Positions 31,578-41,448 of a DNA stretch of 64,000 bases are shown one piece after another. The position numbers and the translations under genes are program-made. The notes below the pieces were generated by a model. That model searched no databases. It had not been told where the DNA came from and saw only the letters and a list, made by a program, of their open reading frames with translations. How positions within the stretch are numbered: position 1 is the stretch's first letter; each line of letters begins with the position of its first letter. This DNA comes from Bremia lactucae (taxonomy: Eukaryota; Oomycota; Peronosporomycetes; Peronosporales; Peronosporaceae). The stretch lies in contig NC_090617.1 of assembly GCF_004359215.1 (NCBI RefSeq), positions 5,045,038-5,109,037 on the forward strand, read 5' to 3'.

Positions 31578-31964
31578 TTAATAAGCTGGAACTGGAAGAG
31601 GTTGACACGGAGCCAAAGATGGCTCGAGGCCAATACGTTGCCTAGGACCTAGACCCCGAAAAATATTTGGATCCGTATCCTTCAGGGCGTTATGGTTGAT
31701 GACTAGGCTTGTGGTCTTAAATTCAGTCTCTTCAGGATTATTTAAAGTTGGCCCTTGCCCGCCACGAACAACAGGGCCAAGACCCGTTAATAATGCTGGG
31801 TCCGTAATCGTCGATATGTTATGGTGGATGGGCAGGATTGTAGTTGTCGCTTCGTCATTGTAGTTTATTGCCTCCCGTCGGCCCTCTACAGGAAGCGGCT
31901 CTTGTTCACCAGACGCATACCCGGCAACTACAGCGGCAAGCACAAGTTTTAAAGGGACGATCAT
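31578..31964 (-). CDS. Small secreted protein with two internal repeats, 128 aa
   Basis: I chose the ATG at 31964 because it gives a signal peptide: MIVPLKLVLAAVVAGYASG, with likely cleavage near residue 19. An upstream in-frame GTG is not needed. The mature part holds two related units of about 40-45 residues: TTTILPIHHNISTITDPALL with GLGPVVRGGQGPTL, and KTTSLVINHNALKDTDPNIF with GLGPRQRIGLEPSL. The pattern is I-x-HN...TDP...GLGP..R.G..P.L. There is a single Cys near the end and one N-glycosylation site. I see no RXLR or LFLAK motif. It starts 146 bp from the divergent gene at 32111. A secreted or cell-surface role, possibly an effector, is inference; I recognise no family. Confidence 0.75.
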   Translation of the reverse strand: MIVPLKLVLAAVVAGYASGEQEPLPVEGRREAINYNDEATTTILPIHHNISTITDPALLTGLGPVVRGGQGPTLNNPEETEFKTTSLVINHNALKDTDPNIFRGLGPRQRIGLEPSLAPCQPLPVPAY

Positions 31965-32110
31965 TGGAGCCTTGACCTTCAAAATTGTTTTATGAATTTT
32001 TTGCACAGCTAAAATTCACTGGCATGATATGGTCCCTGATCTCTAATTAAAATCTTGATGTCACTAATTGATCGATGATGTCATAATTTAAGTGCCGAGT
32101 CAAAACGACG

Positions 32111-32679
32111 ATGGCTGACGGCTACGACCCCCAAAAGTCTCGCGTTGCAGAGGACACGCTTGCCGACTTTCTGCGCGCGCCACTTACTGGCGACCTTCTG
32201 GAGGTTCCTGGTATTGGCAAGGCAGCGATTGCTAAGCTGAGTTCTGAGGACGGGGAAGACGCTGTGACTAACACATTTCAGCTCATTGGCAAATTTCTAA
32301 TACTGAAGGTTTGTCCCGCGTTAAGAACTTAGACATACTTTGAAGATAGTATAACGTAACGCCGTTTGCTTCTCCACCCTTTGCACAGGAAAATTCAGAT
32401 GACAACGATGACGGTTTGATCGACTGCGCTGCCCATTGTGACGCTTTCTGGTTCTGGCTGAAGTCCAAGGGCATCACGGCTTACAGAAGGTCGGAATTAA
32501 AATTATTTGTTGATTTTTACATGGGGTCGGCATATACGTTGACGCATAATGAGTTCAACAGTAGACACATATGCTGACTTTCAAATTCTTGCTGCCGTTA
32601 TAGTGGTATTGTAATGGCAATTGCAGAGAAGGTGAATACGATGCTGCCTGGTATTTACGATGCAGCAGAATTTCAATAG
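32111..32679 (+). CDS. BAF-like helix-hairpin-helix protein, three exons, 124 aa
   Basis: Exons 32111-32308, 32389-32489 and 32604-32679; introns of 80 bp (phase 0) and 114 bp (phase 2, CTGAC branch, TTATAG acceptor). Joined, they give 124 residues ending in AEFQ. Residues about 27-45 hold a helix-hairpin-helix (LLEVPGIGKAAIAKL). Then come LIGKFLILK (58-66), FWFWLKSKGI (about 84-93), and a C-terminal helix with MAIAEKV. The order PGIG..., (L)GxFLxLK, (F)xWLK matches barrier-to-autointegration factor (BAF), a small DNA-bridging nuclear protein of about 89 residues; the extra length is an N-terminal tail and an acidic loop (ENSDDNDDG). DNA binding is likely from the motif; BAF function is inference. 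It converges on the HSF gene, 110 bp apart. Confidence 0.7.
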
Positions 32680-32789
32680 TGCAGCAGTAAGAAGGTAGAA
32701 AGCAGCATTGACTGGCAAGAAAAAAAAACAAAGACGTTCAAGTTTGCGCAAATATCACAAATATTGCATGACCATGCTCGTATCTAATC

Positions 32790-33686
32790 CTACTCTTTAC
32801 TCAAACTTTTACGTCCTTGATCAAACCGTAAGCTGCTGACTGGGACAAAAATTGTGTCACTCTCCCATGTGCTCGAAATGGAAGTAAATAAGTCGTTTGA
32901 TGATGAAGTCGCCGACAAAACAGCTGGTTCGAGTTCTACAACTCGATCTGGTTCCGGCAACTTTTCCACGAACCGACTGCAGTGGTGGCGCTCTAATGTA
33001 GTTGTTATGGGTACACTAATGTCATGCAATCCCTCCGCGGAGAAATTATTAATCTGCTCTATCGATGTGTTGACGGAATTTGTCCATCCATTACTTTTTA
33101 AGAAGCCCTTAGGATCTGTTGTCCATCGTGGCACACAGCTGGCCTCATTAGTCCGACCGTCTCCATTCACCTGACTGTAGTGTACATAGAACTTTGCGTC
33201 TAAAAATTGCGCATCCGTTGGTAATGTTCGTCTGGTATCCGTGGCCGCGCCACCTACTGACCGCACGCAGTTGGCAGGAGGATGTCGACTAATGAATTTG
33301 GCTAATTGTCGCGGGTGACAGCGCATGAGATGGTGATGGCTGAAGGTGCAGACACTTGCCTGCGTTTTAGTCCATTTGCGAAAGCCAAAGTTGTTAAGCT
33401 GACGCTGAAAGCTGGCAAACTTACCGTGCTTAAAGTATTTTGGAAGCACGCTTATTTCGAGGCGTCTTGTGTCAAAAATTCGAAAGTATGAGCCATCTTT
33501 GGACCACGTTAGGATGGACTGATCCTCGTACTGAAGGATGTCGTAAAGGCTTCGCAAGAACTTGGGCACTCGCATTGCGTGTAGCTTGCTAGACTTAGAG
33601 GTAGTACCCTTGATTCCTCTGACTAAATAGTTGTGGTCTGGGTGATTAAGCTGATGCATGGGCTGGATCCGCATTCGATGCATCAT
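32790..33686 (-). CDS. Heat-shock-factor-type transcription factor, 298 aa
   Basis: The HSF DNA-binding domain covers about residues 39-135: VPKFLRSLYDIL (start helix), WSKDGSYFRIFD (60-71), and the recognition helix in KYFKHGKFASFQRQLNNFGF (83-102) followed by RKW. It binds heat-shock-type elements (nGAAn repeats) in other eukaryotes. After the domain I see no clear heptad-repeat trimerisation region; the C-terminal half is Ser/Thr-rich with acidic patches (EPDRVVELEP), possibly for activation. Oomycetes carry many such HSF-like genes, so the target is not predictable. The ATG at 33686 is followed at once by a second Met; an upstream exon is not excluded. Its 3' end faces the BAF-like gene. 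Confidence 0.88.
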   Translation of the reverse strand: MMHRMRIQPMHQLNHPDHNYLVRGIKGTTSKSSKLHAMRVPKFLRSLYDILQYEDQSILTWSKDGSYFRIFDTRRLEISVLPKYFKHGKFASFQRQLNNFGFRKWTKTQASVCTFSHHHLMRCHPRQLAKFISRHPPANCVRSVGGAATDTRRTLPTDAQFLDAKFYVHYSQVNGDGRTNEASCVPRWTTDPKGFLKSNGWTNSVNTSIEQINNFSAEGLHDISVPITTTLERHHCSRFVEKLPEPDRVVELEPAVLSATSSSNDLFTSISSTWESDTIFVPVSSLRFDQGRKSLSKE

Positions 33687-34472
33687 AGTGTCGTGATCTG
33701 AAAATTAGTATGATGGGCAGAGGATCTATTGCGAAATGAGGCATGTGCGACTGCAGCTCATTTAGGCTATCAGATCACTATCTTGGCGACAGGGCAATAC
33801 AAACGAGCGGACTACACGCGCGACGCTTGCTGTTATACAATTTATCGGAGCGTACCTGCTGAACCGCTTGGACCCAGCGGAACCTTGCACTTTGCCGATA
33901 GCTAGATTCTGTCGCAAGCCTTTCTTTGGACTGTCTCGTGATGGACAGTTCGTCGCTGAAATTTCTGACCTCCACGTAACATTTGGATACGCGACGCAAC
34001 AACCACTTAAGTCGGTTGTTTTGTCCAAGGGTGCGACTATTGATTGCAACAGACGTTTTGACTCTTTTGTCTGTGGCAATGCCTCTAATGGGCTAATTAG
34101 TGTAAACTAATAATTGGTCGATAGAAAGCCATTATTGGTTACATTGTAAAATTTGTGTTGTTTGGCGGGCGCATTTTTGCGAGCTTGAAATGCAGACTTG
34201 AAGCAGACGCAGCGCGCGCTTTCCCCGCGTTGCATGTTAAGCATCCGCAGCCCCGCGCTATGATCTTGGGTGTAGCTATTACGCTATGGACGTGGTATAC
34301 ACACTTCTTCACGCCTGCAGGTTGTGGGCTCCATATTCACACAGGTAAGGGCTTTCGTGATAGCAGACGCGTGCGGATCTTGCTGCTAAAAAAAGAGAAA
34401 TTCGCCATCAAGACGTGACGGTGCTGCATGTCAGTCGGCCTTTTGAAGGTAGTCTTGACAATGTGGTCTTAG
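33687..34472. other. Region upstream of the HSF gene; no supported gene
   Basis: About 790 bp. Overlapping open frames exist on both strands (33868-34110 on +, 33762-34079 on -), but none has a recognisable motif or a clear splice arrangement. It probably contains the HSF promoter and 5' untranslated region. Confidence 0.4.
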
Positions 34473-34577
34473 TGTAACGGGGTAGTGCCGACTTGTACTG
34501 CTTCAGTACAAGTCCACTTCGCACTACCTCACTGCAAATGGTGCCTCACGTCACTTCACCTACACTAGTACGTGCAG
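34473..34577 (-). repeat. LTR1 fragment, reverse, cut by LTR3
   Basis: Starts TGTAACGGGGTAGTGCCGACTTG and covers the three-hairpin region, then stops after CGTGCAG at 34577, where LTR3 (TGTAGCGGAG) begins. G4 therefore either inserted into this LTR1, or the rest was lost; the other half is not found beyond 47240. Confidence 0.85.
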
Positions 34578-35056
34578 TGTAGCGGAGCTACCTCGCTTCT
34601 AAAGTCAGAGGAAGACTTTCAGACTCAAAGATTCACTTAGTTCTATTGAAATAATGAGTTTAACAACTCAGGGAGTCGTACAAGCTATTAAAGGAATCCT
34701 AGTTCAAGGGAGTCAGGGGTTCGTAGAACCAAGTGGCAACTTGTGCCCAAGAGGATATACCTTAGAATGGCTTCTATCGCTTACAGATCAATGCGCAAGC
34801 CTTAGGAAGGCACTTAACGCTTTAAGATCAAAAGAAGAACTGCACTTTATTTAAATTTTTAAATCTAAAAACCTTACCCTAGCTAATTAAAATAGATTTT
34901 GGCCGCCAGATTTATATCTGGCGGCGACCACATTTATTACCCATAATAAATGGGATTCAAGCAACTAACTATTTAAAAATTAGATAAAAGGGTATTTTAC
35001 CGATAAAGTAAATGTACCACAACAATGGTTCTCCAATCGATGTGTGCCCCATTACA
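34578..35056 (-). repeat. LTR3 copy a, 3' LTR of gypsy G4 (first copy)
   Basis: 479 bp, + strand TGTAGCGGAG...CCCCATTACA. The pol of G4 reads on the minus strand, and the complement of a polypurine tract (CCCTCCCCCATCAG, 35057-35070) follows directly, so this is the 3' LTR. A 10-bp-stem hairpin, GCCGCCAGAT/ATCTGGCGGC, lies at 34902-34925. Confidence 0.88.
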
Positions 35057-35554
35057 CCCTCCCCCATCAGACTGTTGACACCGAGTGACAACATTCGCTT
35101 TATTTCCTTTTTGAGGTTGGAGCCACAACAGCTAACCGTTTGGTTGTGTTTTTCTTTCCTTTGTCTAATGACAATAAAGCGTGAGTCACAGACTCTGAGC
35201 ACCTTCCTCGACGATTAGGGAATGGTGGACTTTGAAAGTTACTCTCAATCAGAGGAGGAGGAAAAAGAGCGGCGTTGCGCACGCCTTCTCCTCCGGATGA
35301 ACGTCGGCGAGCCCCGAATCCGTTCCCAGAACGTGGTGCCGCTGATGTCTTACTGCATTGAGCAGGACACGGGACCCTGAGTCCAACATTATTACGAATC
35401 CGCTCGATGAAGAGCAAGAGCAGATAATCCTCATAGAGGAAAGAGCTTGTCGTCCGTCGTCGAGCTGCCGAAATAGCGAAAGCTAAGGTCATAGTGAATA
35501 TAGATCACTCCGCTTAGAGCGGACGAGCGTCTCAAAGAGATATCGGGTCATAGC

Positions 35555-36037
35555 TTGGCCATCTGGATCTCTGGTGACCCTGCGAGGACGCCGGAGGAGA
35601 TCGCTGCCCGCGACGCTCTTCATGAGCAATACCTTACGCCAAAGGTAATGACGCGCATGACGCGTTTACGTGATCAAGCCCGTGGGGTTTCGGTGACCTC
35701 CATGAGGGAAATTCCGATCGTTTTGTTTCCAAACGAAACAAGAACTGAAAACGAAGTTTCATTTGAGAAATGGGTTCACCGGGCCCGCAAACTCCGTAAT
35801 ATCTGGAATATTAGAGAGTCTGCGGATAGAGGTGATGTTCGTTTGGAATGGAAGCTTCGCTTCGACTTCGCTAAGCTTAAGGCTAAAGGCCAGTTACGTT
35901 CGGCATTTGTGCCACAAAACGAAGGAAGGCCTAGCCAATATTTCAGTGCTTCGGTTGACCGTACAACCAAGGATCGAAGCCGCACTGAAGCTTTAGATCC
36001 ACCTAATCCCACATTTAGTGGTGGGGGCGTCCTTTGA
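35555..36037 (+). CDS. Antisense ORF of gypsy G4, first part
   Basis: Open for 160 codons on the strand opposite to G4 pol, between the 3' LTR and the integrase end. No pol coding lies on the other strand here. Upstream (35221-35540), further broken antisense coding is visible (SEEEEKERRCARLLL, ERACRPSSS). The stretch REIPIVLFPNETRTENEVSF resembles RIFPIPVVLRLNETLDQYEA of the antisense ORF beside G6 (61155-61823). The sequence is rich in Arg, Lys and Glu, with no known domain. It starts without an ATG (TTG at 35555), so it is probably a broken remnant of a longer antisense gene. Confidence 0.45.
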   Translation: MAIWISGDPARTPEEIAARDALHEQYLTPKVMTRMTRLRDQARGVSVTSMREIPIVLFPNETRTENEVSFEKWVHRARKLRNIWNIRESADRGDVRLEWKLRFDFAKLKAKGQLRSAFVPQNEGRPSQYFSASVDRTTKDRSRTEALDPPNPTFSGGGVL

Positions 36038-36200
36038 CGCGAGTTGACCCTGAGCTCGGCGCTCAAAAACGTCAACGGCGTACGGGCAATCTTGCCGAAG
36101 AGGTACCTCGAGAGTTTTCAGACGAGGGGTAGCCTAGCCACTTCAACAGATACTGGTATTGACCCTCACGACGACGTCGCTTTGAAAGTTTCTCCACAGT

Positions 36201-36488
36201 GAATCTGAAGGTTCCCCCGCGCATCAAGCAGCGCGGGAGGGAGCCGAAATTCCGGCGGAAGCATTTGATGCTCTACGGCACGAGGTGCAACTTCTTCGTG
36301 AGGTCCTTGCTCGGGTTGAGAGCTCTTTTGAGGCGGTTCGGGACCGTCTTTCGACGCTGGAGCGTCAGCAGCCTCGTTTAGAGGGCCAGCTGGACATCCT
36401 GACGAGGATGCAGCAATCTGCGGCACGACCGCCTGTCTCGGCGCAAGCGCCTTCAAGTCCACGTGGGAAGGGTCCCGATATGGCTTAG
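36201..36488 (+). CDS. Antisense ORF of gypsy G4, coiled-coil part
   Basis: ALRHEVQLLREVLARVESSF, then AVRDRLSTLERQQPRLEGQL, has a strong heptad pattern of Leu and charged residues, as in a coiled coil, ending in a Pro/Ser tail and TAG near 36488. Its 3' end overlaps the end of integrase on the other strand (36453). The order (basic part, then coiled coil) is the same as around G6 (61155-61823, then 62119-62316). This could be an accessory protein of the element. Confidence 0.45.
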   Translation, partial: ESEGSPAHQAAREGAEIPAEAFDALRHEVQLLREVLARVESSFEAVRDRLSTLERQQPRLEGQLDILTRMQQSAARPPVSAQAPSSPRGKGPDMA

Positions 36489-37643
36489 CAAGCCAACGTA
36501 AAACACTGGGTGTGTACGCAGCTTGCTGGGAAGGTTTAGCATATAAGCTAGACCCTTCTTAGACACGACCGTAAATAGTCCAATAAAGCGCAGGCGCAAT
36601 TTGGTCTTGAAGACCGCAGAAGCCAAGTTGGTAGGTAGGTTCTTAGCGTTTAGTAACACTCGGTCTCCGACCATATAAGAATTAATACAGCTTCTGCCTT
36701 TGGCATCTGCTTGTTCTTTTTGTTTGTCTTGGCTAATAGCCATCGTATCCCTTACATGTCTTAAGACACTAAATCGGATCGCGAGAAACTCGCTTACTTG
36801 TTTCCGAACGGTAACAGGGCTGATATCAGCAAGTCTATCGGCCAATTCTCCCCCACCAAGCCCTGAACCACGCAGTGGTATCGTTAATGGAACGCGCGGG
36901 TGGGTAAGACCGTTTACAAAGAACGGAGTATAGCCTGTAGAGGCATGAACAGCGTTATTTAACGCAAACTCCACTTCTGGGAGCATTGAGCTTCAGCGCT
37001 TTGGTGTCTGAGCACACACGCTGCGTAAAACGTCTTCAATGACGCGATTGACACGTTCGGTTTGACCATCGGTAAGCGGATGGTCCGCAGTGGACATATC
37101 CAATCTGGTGCCAAGCACTCGGAAAATTGATTTCCTGAATTTACCCGTGAAACGGGGATCCCGATCAGAGACAATTGCCACTGGCAAACCATGTTGTCGA
37201 AACACGCGATCGATTAACAGCTTTGCTATACCCTCTCCATCAATGGAATCCGGCACGGCCGCTAAGTGAGCCATTTTGCCCAAACGGTCAACAAAGACCA
37301 CTATACCGGGGTTACCAGCTGAATCTTTCGGCAGCCCAAAAACAAAATCCATACTAATGGACTCCCAGCATCCTATGGGGACGGGAAGACTCGCCAGTGG
37401 CGCAGCAGCATGTGCCGAGGGTTTAATCCGTTGGCACGTTTCGCATGTGCGAACATATGTGCTGACCCATTTATCAAGTTTGGGCCACCAATAACTCTGG
37501 CTGATAGAGCCGTAGGTCTTTTCTCTACCGAGATGACCACCAAGGACAGTAATGTGTGCCTCATAGAGGATCCGGAACCATAAGTCCTCATCATGAAGAA
37601 CAACGACACGCGGAGGGCCCGCGACGTCTGTGCAATAAAGCAA
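36453..37643 (-). pseudogene. Gypsy G4 integrase (one in-frame TGA)
   Basis: The HHCC zinc domain (GGHLGREKTYGSISQSYWW ... CETCQRIKP) is followed by the core with all catalytic positions: SMDFVFGLP (first Asp), SDRDPRF (second Asp), and DGQTERVNR (Glu). The frame then meets a single TGA near 36990-36992, directly before LPEVEFALNNAVHASTGYTP, and continues open in the same frame to the C-terminal domain (HPVFYVGLLSH, 36480-36510). So only one codon breaks a ~400-residue integrase, meaning recent decay. There is no chromodomain after it. Confidence 0.88.
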
Positions 37644-38066
37644 CAGGTTGTTATCGATAGAAATTCGATGTTACTTGCACGCAAACGTGCCGGTAATTTA
37701 ATACCCGAATCCGAGTACTTTAAGGCTCGACCGCACTCATCAATAGACATTTCGTCTAGCTCTAAAAGAGCATGTAAGGAGGGGGTTGCCGCAAGGCTAA
37801 CTCCCCCCTCAAAATTACCGGTTGCGCCATTTAAAAGCGTATGTACTTGCTCACTCGTATCACTTTGTGAGGGTATACACGCTTCGTGTCCACCCAGTCT
37901 TGAAGTGGAAACAATACGCCTCTTAGAGGTCAGGACATTCACGTCCCCGGGTTTTCCAGCCTGTATTGGTTCTATACAAGACATGGTGTCTAATTTCTCA
38001 TCCGACAAGGAGTAAGGTAACTCAACTTCCTTATTCAGCGAACGTTTACGTATCGCTTCACGTGCA

Positions 38067-38897
38067 TTAGGAGAGTTTGACCCAAAATGCCCTGGCGAAC
38101 TGCCAATAGTGTATATTGACACTCAGTATGGTGCCACCTCGGCCGATTACACTCGGTGAACTTAGACGTGCCACTCCACGTGTCTCAGGGATATTGCACC
38201 CTTGAGGTTTTGGCGAACCGCCAGCAGTGTCACTACTGACATTCAGTATGATGCCACCTCGGCCGATCATACTCGGTGGACTTAGACGTGCCACTCCAAG
38301 TATCTCAAGGATATTGCACCCTTGATGATTCGGCCTTAGGCCAACAATGCATTCAGCATTTAGTGAATCGTTATTATAACGAATGTCACTCGACGGAGTA
38401 CGTGCCGTTCCACTTATTTCTGCTGAGTCGGGCTCAGAATTAATGTTTTTAACATTAGAGTTTATTAACTCAGACATGCCAATGTCTAAAACACTGACAG
38501 ACTCATTCAATAATCCGCGCCAATAGCGCTTTTGTTGCCTAGCAAAGGTGGGTTCATGACTCTCCAAAACTTTGCTAGGAATATTGCGCGTGGCGCCTAA
38601 GGTCTTAGACCTCCAATCGATCCATGGCTCATGGTGTTTTAACCAGGCCATACCAAGGATGAGATCATATCTCGAATCCAAATCGAGGACGAGACAGCGT
38701 TCCATACTGTCAAAGTCCAGAAACTTTATACCTAAGTTCAATGGAACTTTGGGAACAGTGACACAAGTCCCAGTCGCTATGCGAATAGTGATTGTATCAC
38801 CTTCATGCGCTCTAAGCGCCTCAACGTATTGTTGACTTCTTTCAAGGGAAAGGCGTCGAGCATAATTGCAACACGCTCCTGAGTCAATTAAAATTGA
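38067..38897 (-). pseudogene. Gypsy G4 aspartic protease and repeat-bearing spacer
   Basis: ILIDSGACCNYARRL contains the protease active site (DSG). YDLILGMAWLKHHEPWIDWR is the usual C-terminal block. A TGA (38898-38900) lies just before it. After the protease comes a spacer with two copies of an about 38-residue unit (QGCNILEILGVARLSPPSMI and QGCNIPETRGVARLSSPSVI, each followed by GRG), encoded by a ~118-120-bp direct repeat (38094-38330). RT and RNase H, which should follow, are absent: the spacer leads directly to the integrase zinc domain at about 37640. Confidence 0.82.
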
Positions 38898-39126
38898 TCA
38901 CGGCTTATTAAAGCCCTTTACAGTCGCTTGAGCGACTAGCAAGCCAGGCTTGCGCTCTCGACCTGTGCCATTGAGCACCGAGCTAATCGGGGCTAGAATA
39001 TGTTTATTCTCACCTCGTTGAGGTTCAACAGAGCCTAGGTCTCCCCCAGTAGAGCGCCCCGCACCTACTGGGTATCGACGTTTTCCCGCACCGTACCAGA
39101 TCTCTGGTATAGGTCGGAGTTGGAGC

Positions 39127-40007
39127 TCATTCGAGCTTTACGCAAATTTCGAAGAGGGCAGGCAGGGCGTATATGTTTCGTGCTTCCGAACATCTACGGA
39201 TGGTCTTATGCTGTTCCACAGCTTGAAGAGCCTCTTCTCCTTCCTCAACGAGGCTCAAATCCATATGTTCCGCTCTAGGAGATGGAACCCATGTGCTCGA
39301 AGAGCTTGTTCGGTAAACAGGCGTGCTAACGCGAGCAGGCTTAAAGTCAAACTCGGCGCGTAGCGCTATGGCAACTGCCTCTTCGAACGTAGCCGGATGA
39401 GATCGGAACAATTCCGTCCGGGCAACGCCCTCATTGAGACCTCCCATAAAGATGGTCACTACAATTGCTTCTTGCACAGGGTCTTGATGCATGGACGCAA
39501 TGAGAGTTCGCAATTCCTGGACAAAGTCCCCTAGGGTTCTTTTACCCTGTCAAGTCGCTAGGGGCCGTGCTCGCATGCGAAAAGCTTGATCAGGCGGTGC
39601 AAACATGCTCGACATTTGCTGTTTCAGCGAATCTCATGAGGGAAAAGCGTCGTTTATGGACGTGCTGCACGATAGTGCTCATTCTATGGCTCTACCTCCA
39701 AGTTTGGAAATAGCCATTGCCACCTTTTGCCGTTCTGTTAAAAACTAGGCGGAATCAATGGACATTTCCATCTGCTTAATCCAAATTGGATGATATTCTC
39801 CCTCTTTTCCCTCAAAGTTTTCACATTTACAGTAAGAGGGTGGGCCCTCGGCTCTGAGTCAGGTACATAGATGTACCGGGTTGGCATAGATGCCGCTAAA
39901 TGGTCCTGTACCTGACCGATCCGGGAGGCTTCGTACCGCATGAAGGCTTCAAGCCTTGTATGCAGGACCTCTGGTCCTTGGAAAAATAACAAATTCCACG
40001 AGCTCAA
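39127..40007 (-). pseudogene. Gypsy G4 gag remnant
   Basis: Two open pieces, 39738-40007 and 39127-39513. The second reads DPVQEAIVVTIFMGGLNEGV, ARTELFRSHPATFEEAVAIA and AEHMDLS, the typical C-terminal part of the retrotransposon gag capsid domain. Stops at about 39514-39560 and 39730 break it. Near 39180-39200 a knuckle-like region is degraded. Confidence 0.8.
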
Positions 40008-40289
40008 GCCCGAAGAAGGTTTTGAGCTTGTAATAAGCGGCGCGTTGCGCTTCTGACAATTCTGGAACCTCTTCCATTTTCGTGAGAAGTTAGTCTTGTA
40101 AGGACTCAGATGTAGATTGACTAAGAGTGCTTCCAGGTGTAGCGGAGCTACCTCGCTCCTAAAGTCAGAGGAAGACTTTCAGACTCAGAGAGTCACTTGG
40201 TTCTATTGAAGATGGGTTTTACAACTCAGGGAGTCGTACAAGCTATCAAAGCTTAAGGAATCCTAGTACAAGGGAGTCAGGGGTTCGTA

Positions 40290-41088
40290 NNNNNNNNNNN
40301 NNNNNNNNNNNNNNNNNNNNNNNNNNNNNNNNNNNNNNNNNNNNNNNNNNNNNNNNNNNNNNNNNNNNNNNNNNNNNNNNNNNNNNNNNNNNNNNNNNNN
40401 NNNNNNNNNNNNNNNNNNNNNNNNNNNNNNNNNNNNNNNNNNNNNNNNNNNNNNNNNNNNNNNNNNNNNNNNNNNNNNNNNNNNNNNNNNNNNNNNNNNN
40501 NNNNNNNNNNNNNNNNNNNNNNNNNNNNNNNNNNNNNNNNNNNNNNNNNNNNNNNNNNNNNNNNNNNNNNNNNNNNNNNNNNNNNNNNNNNNNNNNNNNN
40601 NNNNNNNNNNNNNNNNNNNNNNNNNNNNNNNNNNNNNNNNNNNNNNNNNNNNNNNNNNNNNNNNNNNNNNNNNNNNNNNNNNNNNNNNNNNNNNNNNNNN
40701 NNNNNNNNNNNNNNNNNNNNNNNNNNNNNNNNNNNNNNNNNNNNNNNNNNNNNNNNNNNNNNNNNNNNNNNNNNNNNNNNNNNNNNNNNNNNNNNNNNNN
40801 NNNNNNNNNNNNNNNNNNNNNNNNNNNNNNNNNNNNNNNNNNNNNNNNNNNNNNNNNNNNNNNNNNNNNNNNNNNNNNNNNNNNNNNNNNNNNNNNNNNN
40901 NNNNNNNNNNNNNNNNNNNNNNNNNNNNNNNNNNNNNNNNNNNNNNNNNNNNNNNNNNNNNNNNNNNNNNNNNNNNNNNNNNNNNNNNNNNNNNNNNNNN
41001 NNNNNNNNNNNNNNNNNNNNNNNNNNNNNNNNNNNNNNNNNNNNNNNNNNNNNNNNNNNNNNNNNNNNNNNNNNNNNNNNNNNNNNNN
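40290..41088. other. Assembly gap (799 N)
   Basis: Run of N inside the middle LTR3. The size suggests an estimated gap. Confidence 0.99.
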
Positions 41089-41448
41089 TTGTCGAAGAAC
41101 TCATCGATATAATCGACTTGTTCTTTCGGCAACGGCCATTGCCTGGTCACACAATACTTGGTGCCAGGTTCGAGGTCTATCTCGTGCCCGATGCCCCTAT
41201 CTGCTGGTAGGCGGCTCGGCACTTCTTCTGGGAACACATCGCGATGTTTCCACGGAACCTCAAAGAACGGACTGTCTCTCAAGGCATCCCAGCCTTGAGC
41301 AGCGTACCGCTTCTTTTTGTCCGTTTCTAGGACGCTCTCGTCCATTGTGGACGACGAGCAATAGTCCACCGAAATCTCTTTTGGAACTAGTGCGGCTATT
41401 TCGTGGATCTTTCCTTCCTTTAATTTGGCAAGGAACAGATCCCACGAC
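41089..41448 (-). pseudogene. Fragment: gypsy linker and RT start between two gaps
   Basis: On the minus strand: LFLAKLKEGKIHEIAALVPK, SSSTMDESVLE, HRDVFPEEVPSRLPADRG and YCVTRQWPLPKEQVDYIDEF. This is the region between protease and RT of a gypsy element, exactly the part missing in G4. It cannot belong inside an LTR, so the contig is probably misplaced, or it comes from another copy. Confidence 0.85.

Noticed and set aside
31578..31964. RXLR-type effector
   Set aside because: No RXLR or dEER motif follows the signal peptide; only a general secreted protein can be supported.
33762..34110. Possible gene or extra exon upstream of HSF
   Set aside because: Frames are open on both strands, but with no motif, no clear splice sites and no conservation evidence.
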